Shown in pieces: positions 43,887 to 52,332 of a stretch of DNA of 64,000 bases (the stretch's first letter is position 1; the number at the start of each line of letters is the position of its first letter). Under the pieces are notes generated by a model. That model did no database searches. It saw nothing but the letters and a program-made list of their open reading frames with translations, and was not told the DNA's origin. The stretch covers positions 124,001 through 188,000 of the forward strand of contig NZ_JAKJXE010000002.1 in the NCBI RefSeq assembly GCF_021728295.1. Direction: 5' to 3'. The translations under genes were made by a program, and so were the position numbers. This DNA comes from Pseudomonas petrae (lineage in GTDB: Bacteria > Pseudomonadota > Gammaproteobacteria > Pseudomonadales > Pseudomonadaceae).

Positions 43887-44030
43887 ATGCTTGTTGACCT
43901 GCCGCCCTCTGCTTTGCCTGATAATCGATCCGCCGCGCCCATCACTGTTGGGCCAGCCTCATGCGTGGGTATCAAGCTTCTTATAGCGAATAGTGTCGCC
44001 AGGCTGATCAGTCGGGTATTGAAACCATGA
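43887..44030 (+). CDS. 47-aa peptide coupled to PP-loop gene
   Basis: ATG at 43887 with AAGGA 8 nt upstream. The 47-residue product has a Pro/Asp-rich N-terminal half (MLVDLPPSALPDNRSAAP), a single Cys (GPASCVG) and a C-terminal amphipathic, cationic helix (IKLLIANSVARLISRVLKP, net about +4). The TGA stop overlaps the ATG of the next gene (ATGA), so translation of the two is coupled. No family recognised. It could be a leader for coupling only, a small partner, or a peptide substrate of the PP-loop enzyme; the last is speculation. Confidence 0.55.
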   Translation: MLVDLPPSALPDNRSAAPITVGPASCVGIKLLIANSVARLISRVLKP

Positions 44031-45529
44031 GTTCAATGCACGAACAAGCCATGAATTACGTCTATCAGCAAGTGCTGCAGCGCCTCTCGGGTTATTTGAA
44101 TCGCAACGAACGAACCGCGTTGCAGTTGTTGATCCAGCGGTTGATCGTCGCCGCAGGCGGGATTGACAGGATCGGCGGCTATAAAGTGCTGGTGGCGTTC
44201 AGCGGCGGCAAGGACAGCGCCTATACCGTGGCCATGTTGCGTGCTGCTCAACTGACCATCGCCGCACGGGGGCCGGCAACGTTCAGGCTGCGGGTGGCCA
44301 ATATGCGCCATGCGGGCATTACCTCGGCGGTCATGGGCAACATCGACCGCTGTTATTCCGCGCTGTTTCTGCACGACGACCCGAGGGTCGAGCTGCTGGT
44401 AATCGATCATCAGTACGTGCAGATTTTCGAGCCCGATTTGCCCTTCTCGACAGCGGGTCGTGAGCAGAACCGCTCCGACCTGCTGCTGGGCGGGCACCTG
44501 ACGGCTGGCGATGCGCGGACCACTTTCTGCAACAGCTGTTATCTGGGCATGGCGGATTTCGTGGTCCGCGCCGCCAGCTGGGGTGACGGCGTCAATGCGG
44601 TGATCAGCGGCGACTCGCTCAAGGAGCAGAAGCAATACGCGACCTGGATCATGCGTTTGGCGCGCCATGGCGGGCGGCAAATCGAGCCCTGGCACACCTT
44701 GGGTTTCAGCGGTGCGTTGAGCGTCATCGACAGTGTCGGTCGCGCTTATTACGAGGAACTGTACGGCGAGTCAGCCGAAGCGTCGGGCTATAGCCGGCCA
44801 CCGGTCTACCCGAACCGAACCATCGCCCCGACCTTGCTGACCGCCGCAGACCTGATCGGCTTCCGCACGGAGGAACACTGGGGGCTGCTCACTGACTTTC
44901 TGGGCTTCCGGTTTGATGACCTGGCGTTCAGCTTCAGCGAGTCCGACTGCGCCAACCCGCTGCTGATGGCCCACCTGCGCGGGCTCAAGGCCGAATTCAT
45001 TGAAGGGCGGGCATACAGCGAAGGCATCGCCGAGTACCTGGAGCTGGCGGCGGCCATGATGCGCCGTAAACGCATGCCTGCCCGATTGATCGCCCAGGCG
45101 CTGGCAGCCTACGACAGCCCGGAAAAAATCGCCGATCGCCGTCAGCTTGCCGAAGGCTACGGTCAGGAGGCTTTTGGCCTGGGTGAAACCCAATGGGTCT
45201 GCCTGCTGTTCTCACCCTTTGTAGACGCCGGCGCGCGGCTCGAGGATTTCCTGCGTCGCTATCACCCCGGCATGCTGGTGGGGCTCAGCGATCTGCACAA
45301 GACGCTCGCCGGTCAGCTGGCCCCGGACCTGGTGCCGCACTGGCTGGTGGACGTCAGCGGCCTGAGCCTGAAGGGGCTGCAATCGCTTTACGCCAAGCGC
45401 CACGTGGACTTCAACGACGACCGTTCGATCATCGCCCGAATACGCGCCAGCGATCCCGACAAACGCCGGGTGGCGACGGTCGATCCGCACACCGGCGCCC
45501 AGACCACGGAACTGATTTCAGGGCGCTGA
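44027..45529 (+). CDS. PP-loop ATP-pyrophosphatase of unknown role
   Basis: 500-aa protein of the N-type ATP-pyrophosphatase superfamily (TtcA, TilS, QueC and N-acetyl-sugar amidotransferase relatives). These enzymes adenylate a carbonyl or similar group and displace AMP with sulfur or nitrogen. The PP-loop is VAFSGGKDSAYTVAML (about 57-72). A CxxC in TTFCNSCYLGMADF (about 165-178) is placed like the TtcA cysteine pair and could carry sulfur or an iron-sulfur cluster. Residues 200-500 have no recognised domain and make it longer than tRNA-thiolation enzymes. It follows the small ORF by a 4-nt overlap; a MocR regulator follows. Confidence 0.75.
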   Translation: MSSMHEQAMNYVYQQVLQRLSGYLNRNERTALQLLIQRLIVAAGGIDRIGGYKVLVAFSGGKDSAYTVAMLRAAQLTIAARGPATFRLRVANMRHAGITSAVMGNIDRCYSALFLHDDPRVELLVIDHQYVQIFEPDLPFSTAGREQNRSDLLLGGHLTAGDARTTFCNSCYLGMADFVVRAASWGDGVNAVISGDSLKEQKQYATWIMRLARHGGRQIEPWHTLGFSGALSVIDSVGRAYYEELYGESAEASGYSRPPVYPNRTIAPTLLTAADLIGFRTEEHWGLLTDFLGFRFDDLAFSFSESDCANPLLMAHLRGLKAEFIEGRAYSEGIAEYLELAAAMMRRKRMPARLIAQALAAYDSPEKIADRRQLAEGYGQEAFGLGETQWVCLLFSPFVDAGARLEDFLRRYHPGMLVGLSDLHKTLAGQLAPDLVPHWLVDVSGLSLKGLQSLYAKRHVDFNDDRSIIARIRASDPDKRRVATVDPHTGAQTTELISGR

Positions 45530-45631
45530 TGGCTGGCCTGTGAACTGACGCGACGTGATGCGCTGAGCCTCGGGCCGTCAACGGGGCTCTTTCTCAATGA
45601 CCCTGCGCCTGACGCATGGATGGGGTGTTCG

Positions 45632-47029
45632 ATGAATAACAACAAGACCGACTTTGCCTTTCAGATGGTTTACCGCTACCTGCTAAGGCTGACCAACGAA
45701 CTGTCCGCCGGGCCGGCTGTGCGCTTGCCCTCGTTGCGGCTGTTGGCACGACGGCTGCGGGTGTCGATTTCCACGGTGCAAAACGCCTACAGCCTTCTCG
45801 AAAAAGAAGGGCGAATCTGCTCTGTGCCCAAATCCGGCTATTTCGCGCTGCCCAACCCCTGCAACGACATCCCGTTGGAAGGCGATGACGTGTTCACGCG
45901 GTTTCATGCCAGCGCCCGGCGCCCGGACATGTTTGTCTTTGGCGCCGATGAGCCGACGCTGCTGATGTCGCTTCACGGCGCGTTGCTGAGCGTTGAGCGC
46001 GACCTGGTGCGTCACTATCCCTGCCAGCCCGACCCGCGTTTTCAACCCTTCGGCGATGTCGAATTGCGCACGGCATTGGCCGGCCACTACACCTCGTCCA
46101 CCGAGCATTGCTGGCACCCGGACAACGTGTTCATCGGGCCGGACAAGACCGGCGTCCTGAAGACCGTGATCGAAGCGCTGCAACTGCGCGACGGCGCCGT
46201 GCTGGTGGAGTCGCCGTGCGGCTGGAGCATCCTGCGCACGCTGCAGACGTACGGGATTCGGGTGATTGAAATCTGCACCGATGCGCAAGGGGGGATCGAC
46301 GTCGATGAACTGGGCGCAGTAATCCAGCGGGAAGACGTGAAGATGGCGATCGTGTCGTCGCAGATGGACGCGGTTCGCGGACAGATGATGCCTTGCGCCC
46401 AGCGTGCGCGGATGGCGGAGGTGCTGAACCTGCAGGGGGTGTGGGTGCTGGAGAACGATACCCATGGCGCCCTGTGTTTCGAGGACGGCCGTTCGCCGTT
46501 CCGGGATTTGATCGATCCGCAGCGGCTGTTGGTGTTGGGTGCGTTCGACAAGATGATCGGGCTGGAGGCGCCGTTCGGGTATCTGTTGAGCCGGCATTCG
46601 CGGGCGCTGTTGCATCAGCAGTGGGTGTTGCGTTCGTTTCGTTTGCCGCCGGTTCGGCAGAAGGCGATTGCGCGGTTGTATGCGTCGGGGCAGTTCGATC
46701 GGCATATGGGGGAGTTGCGTGGTTGTCTTGAGCAGCGGGTCGGTGAGTTGGCGAGCGGGGTGGAGGCTTATCTGGGGGATGAGGTGCAGTTTGTGCGTCC
46801 TCGGGGTGGGGCGTCGATCTGGCTGGAGAGTGTGCATCGGGTGGATACGGCGCGGGTGTTCAATCGGTTGCTGGAGCAGCGGATTGTGGTGGCGCCGGGG
46901 GAGTTGTTCAGTGTGCGGGGGTTGCATCAGCAGTGTTTGCGGATCAGCGGGACGGTGGATTGGGATCAGAATATTGAGTCGATGCTGGTGATTATTCGTA
47001 ATGCGCTGGTGCAGGAGCGGATGGGTTAG
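45632..47029 (+). CDS. MocR-type GntR/aminotransferase-fold regulator
   Basis: 465 aa. The N-terminal GntR winged helix (about 8-75) includes RLPSLRLLARRLRVSISTVQ and AYSLLEKEGRICSVPKSGYF. The C-terminal fold-type-I aminotransferase-like domain (about 110-460) has the candidate PLP Lys in GAFDKMIGLEAPFG. MocR proteins sense PLP or its amino-acid adducts and control nearby biosynthetic genes. It lies 102 bp after the PP-loop gene on the same strand and may regulate that operon. From about 46500 the codon use turns strongly G/T-rich (TTG, GGG, CGG, GTG), unlike its 5' half. Confidence 0.87.
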   Translation: MNNNKTDFAFQMVYRYLLRLTNELSAGPAVRLPSLRLLARRLRVSISTVQNAYSLLEKEGRICSVPKSGYFALPNPCNDIPLEGDDVFTRFHASARRPDMFVFGADEPTLLMSLHGALLSVERDLVRHYPCQPDPRFQPFGDVELRTALAGHYTSSTEHCWHPDNVFIGPDKTGVLKTVIEALQLRDGAVLVESPCGWSILRTLQTYGIRVIEICTDAQGGIDVDELGAVIQREDVKMAIVSSQMDAVRGQMMPCAQRARMAEVLNLQGVWVLENDTHGALCFEDGRSPFRDLIDPQRLLVLGAFDKMIGLEAPFGYLLSRHSRALLHQQWVLRSFRLPPVRQKAIARLYASGQFDRHMGELRGCLEQRVGELASGVEAYLGDEVQFVRPRGGASIWLESVHRVDTARVFNRLLEQRIVVAPGELFSVRGLHQQCLRISGTVDWDQNIESMLVIIRNALVQERMG

Positions 47030-47049
47030 GTTTCTTTCAGATCTAGATC

Positions 47050-47333
47050 AAGATCAAGGGCGTCTGCCTGGGGGCAGACTGTTTCGCCTTCGGCGAGTTA
47101 CTTGGAAAAGCACCCCAAGTAACCAAGGGTGCTTGCTCCTGGTTGGGTTCCTCCTGCGTCGGAATACCCTCACTTCGACGACGCTCCGTGGGCACGCGCC
47201 GAACGGACATCCATGTCCTGACGGCGCTCTCGCCGCATCCATGCGGCTCTGCCCACTGCGCGTCGTCTGCGTTCGGCCTGCACCCAAGTCGCGTTTGGCG
47301 GTGTCTGGACTTTTTGCGTATGAAGATCAAAAG
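47050..47333 (+). repeat. Long structured intergenic element, copy C
   Basis: Same order as copy A. P4 is GTTACTTGG/CCAAGTAAC (47097-47105 with 47115-47123). P1 is GACGACGC (47177-47184) and GTGGGC (47188-47193) with GCCCAC (47251-47256) and GCGTCGTC (47260-47267), a different sequence from copy A but still complementary. P2 is GCGCCG + GGACAT; P3 is GCCGCAT/ATGCGGC. A REP pair follows at 47334-47429. Confidence 0.85.
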
Positions 47334-47540
47334 CTTCCCGGCTGAAGCCGGTCCTACAGGGGTCGCTGTCGGTCTCACTGGCTGTACGCGCTGCTTTTTA
47401 GTGGGACCGGCTTTAGCCGGGAAGAGGCCAGCAGGTGCGCTATCAATTTTGATTGTTGAAACCAGCTCCAGACTGTACGCGTCGATCGTTCCCACGCTCT
47501 GCGTGGGAATGCATCCCGTGGCGCTCCGCGCCGAAATCTG
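47334..47540. repeat. REPIN-like pair and half of CACGCTCTGCGTG repeat
   Basis: REPs lie at 47334-47359 (-) and 47400-47429 (+), followed by a single arm of the repeat family seen whole at 8410-8543 (47484-47540, with CCCACGCTCTGCGTGGG and GCGCTCCGCGC hairpins). No gene lies between the MocR gene and the helicase gene. Confidence 0.8.
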
Positions 47541-47628
47541 TCCGCCAATCCATTTCCGTTTGCCTCGACCGCATTGAGCTGTTATCTGTACGTCCGTCCA
47601 GTGTTCCGAACGACGGCCAGCCCTTTCA

Positions 47629-49959
47629 GTGACTTCCATTTCCAGCATTTCCTCCGATACCCGCGCAGCTTCTGTCGAGCCTGCGGTGGTGGCGGCTGTC
47701 GATCCGGAATCGGGGTATCGGGTTGCGGTGCGGGAGTTGTGTGAGTTCACAGCGAAGGCGGGGGATCTGGATTTGCGGTTTACGCCCTCGCCGACGGCGC
47801 AGGAGGGGATTGCCGGGCATCGGACGGTGGCGGCGCGGCGTGGGCCTCAGTATCAGCCTGAGGTGGCGTTGAGCGGGGTGTTTCATGAGCTGAGGATTCG
47901 GGGCAGGGCGGATGGCTACGATGCTGCGCTGAACCAGCTTGAGGAGATCAAGACCTACCGCGGCGATCTGAGCAGTCTGCCCGCCAACCACCGGCAGCTG
48001 CACTGGGCCCAGGCGAAGGTGTATGGCTGGCTGCTTTGCCAGCAGTTGCAGCTGGCCGAGGTGAATCTTGCGCTGGTCTATTTCAACATCATCAGCGAGC
48101 AGGAAACCCTCATTCAGCAGCGTTTCACCGCGGCCGAACTGCAGGCGTTTTTCGAAACTCAGGCGGGCATCTTTCTGCAGTGGGCGCGGCAGGAACTGGC
48201 CCACCGCGATGCCCGCGACCGTGGGCTCAGCGCTTTGAAGTTTCCCCACGCCGGTTTTCGCACCGGGCAGCGGGCGTTGGCCGAGTCGGTGTACAAGGCG
48301 GTCAGCACCGGGCGCTGTTTGATGGCCCAGGCGCCCACCGGCATTGGCAAGACCATCGGCACGGTGTTCCCGATGCTCAAGGCCGCACCGACGCGCAAGC
48401 TGGACAAGGTGTTTTTCCTGACCGCCAAGACACCGGGACGCAAGCTGGCGCTGGATGCGCTGAGCGTGATCGGGCGAAGTGCTCCGCAGCTGAGCCTGCG
48501 CGTGCTGGAAATGGTCGCCCGGGACAAGGCCTGCGAATACCCGGACAAGGCGTGCAACGGCGATTCATGCCCGCTCGCCAAAGGTTTTTATGACCGGCTA
48601 CCGGCGGCGCGCAGCCAGGCAATGATCAAACCATGGCTCGATCAGGCGGGAATGCGTGAGGTCGCGCTGCATCACCAGGTCTGTCCGTATTACCTGAGCC
48701 AGGAGCTGGCGCGCTGGTCGGACGTGGTGATCGCCGACTACAACTACTATTTCGACCTCAGCGGCATGCTGTTCGGGCTCAGTCAGTTCAATCAGTGGCG
48801 CGTCGCGGTGCTGGTGGACGAGGCGCATAACATGGTTGAGCGGGCGCGGTCGATGTACAGCGCGACCCTGGATCAGCACAGCATGAATCAGGTTCGGCAG
48901 AGCGCGCCGGAGCTGGTAAAAAAAGCCTTGCAGCGGCTCAACCGCGACTGGAATGCGCTGCACCAGGAGCAAGTCGCGCCATATCAGGCCTACGCCGCTA
49001 CACCCGCCAAATTTCTCAACAGCCTCAATTTGTGCATCACGGCGTTTGGCGATTACTTCAACGAGCACCCCCACGCGGCCAACGGCGAGCTGCAAAGCTT
49101 CTATTTCGAGGCGATCCAGTTCGGTCGTATCGCCGAGCTGTTCGACGAGCACTTCCTCTTCGACATCAGCAAGCGCGAGCTCGGCAGCAAGTCGCTGTCC
49201 CGGCTGTGCCTGCGCAACGTCGTGCCGGCCGGTTTCGTGCGTCCGCGCCTGACCGCCGCGATCAGCGCGGTGCTGTTTTCCGCGACACTCAATCCACGGC
49301 ATTTCTACCGTGACCTGCTGGGCCTGCCCGACACCACGGCGTGGGTCGACGTCGAGTCGCCGTTTCAACGCTCGCAGCTGGACGTCGAAATCGTCAGCCG
49401 CATTTCCACCCGCTACACCCATCGGCAGGCCTCGCTGGCGCCCATCGTCGAGTTGATGGCGCGGCAGTTCGAGGCGCGGCCGGGCAATTATCTGGCGTTT
49501 TTCAGCAGTTTCGATTATCTCCAGCAAGTCGCCGAGTTGATGGAGCGCAGCCATCCGGCCGTGACGGTGTGGAAGCAGTCCCGGGGCATGGCCGAGGCAG
49601 AACGGCAGGCCTTTCTCGAGCGCTTTACGCCGGCCAGTCAGGGCATCGGTTTTGCGGTGCTGGGCGGGGCGTTCGGCGAGGGCATCGACCTGCCGGGCGC
49701 GCGGTTGATCGGGGCGTTCATCGCCACCTTGGGGCTGGCGCAGGTCAACCCGGTCAACGAGCAACTCAAACAGCGCATGAGCCTGTTATTCGGCGCAGGT
49801 TACGACTACACCTATCTCTACCCCGGCATGCAGAAAGTGGTGCAGGCGGCCGGCCGAGTGATTCGAGGTCTGGACGATCGCGGCGTGGTGGTGCTGATCG
49901 ACGATCGCTTCGCTGAGCGCAAGATTCAACAGCTGTTACCGGCGTGGTGGCAGCTATGA
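47629..49959 (+). CDS. PD-(D/E)XK nuclease fused to XPD/DinG-type FeS helicase
   Basis: 776-aa DNA-processing enzyme. The N-terminal part (about 25-190) carries a Cas4/RecB-like nuclease pattern, GRADGYDAAL then QLEEIKTYRG (D...E-x-K). The rest is a superfamily 2 Rad3/XPD helicase: Walker A QAPTGIGKTIGT (about 235), four Cys for a 4Fe-4S cluster (one each in KACEYPD, KACNGD, DSCPLA and QVCPYY), DEAHN box (about 400), FSATLNP, and motif VI QAAGRVIRG near the end. Such fusions suggest end resection or flap processing in repair. The GTG at 47629 is the first possible start and has no good ribosome site; the true start may be near 47710. Confidence 0.88.
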   Translation: MTSISSISSDTRAASVEPAVVAAVDPESGYRVAVRELCEFTAKAGDLDLRFTPSPTAQEGIAGHRTVAARRGPQYQPEVALSGVFHELRIRGRADGYDAALNQLEEIKTYRGDLSSLPANHRQLHWAQAKVYGWLLCQQLQLAEVNLALVYFNIISEQETLIQQRFTAAELQAFFETQAGIFLQWARQELAHRDARDRGLSALKFPHAGFRTGQRALAESVYKAVSTGRCLMAQAPTGIGKTIGTVFPMLKAAPTRKLDKVFFLTAKTPGRKLALDALSVIGRSAPQLSLRVLEMVARDKACEYPDKACNGDSCPLAKGFYDRLPAARSQAMIKPWLDQAGMREVALHHQVCPYYLSQELARWSDVVIADYNYYFDLSGMLFGLSQFNQWRVAVLVDEAHNMVERARSMYSATLDQHSMNQVRQSAPELVKKALQRLNRDWNALHQEQVAPYQAYAATPAKFLNSLNLCITAFGDYFNEHPHAANGELQSFYFEAIQFGRIAELFDEHFLFDISKRELGSKSLSRLCLRNVVPAGFVRPRLTAAISAVLFSATLNPRHFYRDLLGLPDTTAWVDVESPFQRSQLDVEIVSRISTRYTHRQASLAPIVELMARQFEARPGNYLAFFSSFDYLQQVAELMERSHPAVTVWKQSRGMAEAERQAFLERFTPASQGIGFAVLGGAFGEGIDLPGARLIGAFIATLGLAQVNPVNEQLKQRMSLLFGAGYDYTYLYPGMQKVVQAAGRVIRGLDDRGVVVLIDDRFAERKIQQLLPAWWQL

Positions 49960-50066
49960 TGTGGGTCAGCTAAATGTCTCAAGGTGTTACGGATCGATAG
50001 CCGCGCGCCACGGTCCAACTGCCAGTAAACTGCCGCGCTAATTGCATTTCAGGCTTTCAGGCTGTT

Positions 50067-50095
50067 TCCCGCTTGGTCGGGACCTTTTCTTTTTG
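50067..50095 (+). terminator. Weak terminator before pgm
   Basis: TCCCG/CGGGA (50067-50071 with 50078-50082) is followed by ACCTTTTCTTTTTG. It lies 108 bp after the helicase stop and 35 bp before the pgm start. Confidence 0.5.
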
Positions 50096-50129
50096 TCATT
50101 TCCCTGTTTTTCATCCACGGAGGTTTCGC

Positions 50130-51773
50130 ATGAGTATCAGTCCATTCGCGGGCAAACTGGCGCCTGCAGAATTGCTGGTCGATCTTCCTCGTCTGGTGAC
50201 GGCCTATTACACCGGCCAGCCCGACGCGTCAGTGGCGACCCAGCGTGTTGCCTTCGGTACCTCCGGGCACCGCGGCAGCTCTTTCGAATTAAGCTTCAAC
50301 GAGTGGCACGTGCTGGCCATCAGTCAGGCGATCTGCCTGTACCGCCAAGCCAACGGCATCGACGGCCCGCTGTTTCTCGGCGCCGACACCCACGCCCTGT
50401 CGACCCCGGCTGCCGCTTCTGCGCTGGAAGTGCTGGCGGCCAATGGCGTCAACGTGATGATTTCCGAGGGTGATGAATACACCCCGACGCCGGCGATCTC
50501 CCACGCCATCATTTGCTACAACCGCGGGCGCACTTCGGGCCTGGCCGACGGCATTGTCATCACGCCTTCGCACAACCCGCCGGAAAGTGGCGGCTTCAAG
50601 TACAACCCGCCCAACGGCGGCCCGGCTGATTCCCACATCACCAAGTGGATCGAGAACAAAGCCAACGAATTGCTTGCCGAGCGCATCGTCAACGTCCACC
50701 GCATCACCCACGAAAAAGCCCTGCGCGCCGACACCACCCATCGCCACGATTACATCAACACCTACGTGGCGGACCTGAAAAACGTCATCGACATGGACGC
50801 CATTCGGGGCGCCAACCTGCACTTGGGCGTTGATCCGCTGGGCGGGGCGGGCGTGCGTTACTGGTCGGCCATCGGTGAGCACTACGGCCTGAATCTGGAA
50901 GTGGTGAACAAGTTCGTCGATCCGACCTTCCGCTTCATGAGCGTGGACTGGGACGGCAAGATCCGCATGGACCCGTCATCTAACTTCGCGATGCAGAGCC
51001 TGATCGGTTTGAAGGATCGCTTCCAGGTGGCATTCGCCTGCGACCCGGACCACGATCGGCACGGCATTGTCACGCCGACCGGTGGCCTGTTGGCGCCGAA
51101 CAATTATCTGGCGGTGTCTATCGATTACCTGTTTCAGAACCGTCCCGACTGGCGCACGGATGCGGCCGTCGGCAAGACCGTGGTCAGCAGCGGGATGATT
51201 GATCGCGTGACCCAGCGTCTGGGCCGCCGCCTGTACGAAGTGCCGGTGGGCTTCAAGTTCTTCGCTGAGGGTTTGTTCGAAGGCTCCTTGGGCTTTGGCG
51301 GTGAGGAAAGCGCCGGTGCGTCGTTCCTGCGTCGCGACGGGACGGTCTGGACGACGGACAAGGATGGTTTGATTCCGGCACTGTTGGCAGCGGAAATCCG
51401 CGCGCGCAAAGGCCGTGACCCGAGCGAGATGTACAAGGCGTTGACCGATGAGCTGGGCGAACCGGTGTCGACCCGCGTCGAGGCGAAAGCCAATTTCGAG
51501 CAGAAGGCGCTGTTGAGCAAGCTGTCGCCGGAGCAGGTGAAGTCGACGGAGCTGGCGGGTGAGAAGATTGAGAGCATCCTGAGCAAGGCGCCGGGCAATG
51601 ATCAGGCGATTGGTGGCCTTAAGGTCATTACCGAGAATGGCTGGTTCGCCGCGCGGCCGTCGGGGACTGAGGATATCTACAAGATCTATGCCGAGAGCTT
51701 CAAGGGCGAGGAGCATCTGAAGCGTTTGGTGGCTGAGGCGCAGGTGCTAGTGGATGGCGCGATAGCGCCTTGA
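50130..51773 (+). CDS. pgm: Phosphoglucomutase (alpha-D-glucose type)
   Basis: 547-aa alpha-D-phosphohexomutase that interconverts glucose-1-P and glucose-6-P in the cytoplasm, feeding trehalose, glycogen and sugar-nucleotide synthesis. The active-site serine is in [20 protein letters not shown] (about 140-159), the metal loop is CDPDHDRHG, the sugar-binding loop is [10 protein letters not shown], and the phosphate-binding loop is [15 protein letters not shown]. All four domain signatures are in order and the length is typical. The ATG at 50130 has ACGGAGG upstream. Confidence 0.96.
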   Translation: MSISPFAGKLAPAELLVDLPRLVTAYYTGQPDASVATQRVAFGTSGHRGSSFELSFNEWHVLAISQAICLYRQANGIDGPLFLGADTHALSTPAAASALEVLAANGVNVMISEGDEYTPTPAISHAIICYNRGRTSGLADGIVITPSHNPPESGGFKYNPPNGGPADSHITKWIENKANELLAERIVNVHRITHEKALRADTTHRHDYINTYVADLKNVIDMDAIRGANLHLGVDPLGGAGVRYWSAIGEHYGLNLEVVNKFVDPTFRFMSVDWDGKIRMDPSSNFAMQSLIGLKDRFQVAFACDPDHDRHGIVTPTGGLLAPNNYLAVSIDYLFQNRPDWRTDAAVGKTVVSSGMIDRVTQRLGRRLYEVPVGFKFFAEGLFEGSLGFGGEESAGASFLRRDGTVWTTDKDGLIPALLAAEIRARKGRDPSEMYKALTDELGEPVSTRVEAKANFEQKALLSKLSPEQVKSTELAGEKIESILSKAPGNDQAIGGLKVITENGWFAARPSGTEDIYKIYAESFKGEEHLKRLVAEAQVLVDGAIAP

Positions 51774-51835
51774 AGCTTTGTGTCGACCCTCGGTATTGGG
51801 TTCGCCTGAAATCCGGGTCGGCCTGATGCTCGGGG

Positions 51836-52133
51836 TACGAAGATCAAGAGCGTCTGCCTAAGGGCAGACATTTCGCCTTCGGCGACTTACTTTTGAAAAG
51901 CACCAAAAGTAAGCAAAAGTGCCTGCTCTCGGTTGGGCCATTCCTTCGTCAGGGTTCCCTCACTCCGACGACGCTCCGTGGGCCCGCGCCGAACGGACAT
52001 CCCTGTCCTGACGGCGCTCTCGCGGCATCCATGCCGCTCGGCCCACTGCGCGTCGTCTGCGTTCGGCCTGCACCCAAGTCGCGATTTGTGCTGTCTGGAC
52101 TACCGCGTAGAAGATCAACTGCAACAGCAAAAG
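51836..52133 (+). repeat. Long structured intergenic element, copy D
   Basis: P4 is the CTTACTTTTG/CAAAAGTAAG type (51886-51895 with 51904-51913). P1 is GACGACGC/GCGTCGTC (51967-51974 with 52050-52057) and GTGGGC/GCCCAC (51978-51983 with 52041-52046). P2 is GCGCCG/CGGCGC plus GGACA/TGTCC; P3 is GCGGCAT/ATGCCGC (52022-52028 with 52031-52037). It faces copy E. Confidence 0.85.
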
Positions 52134-52331
52134 CTTCCCGGCTAAAGCCGGTCCTACAGTCAGCGCCAATCCCACTGATTGCACGCGTTGCTTTTGTAGG
52201 ACTGGCTTTAGCCGGGAAGAGGCCGGTTCGTTCACCATCAATTTCGCGGCGTGCCCACTGACGTCTTCCCGGCTAAAGCCGGTCACACTGAATACACGGG
52301 GTGTTCTGTAGGACCGGCTTCAGCCGGGAAG
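52134..52331. repeat. Four REPs between element copies D and E
   Basis: REPs lie at 52134-52159 (-), 52196-52223 (+), 52264-52287 (-) and 52307-52331 (+), alternating in direction, filling the whole gap between the two converging elements. Confidence 0.85.
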
Positions 52332-52332
52332 C

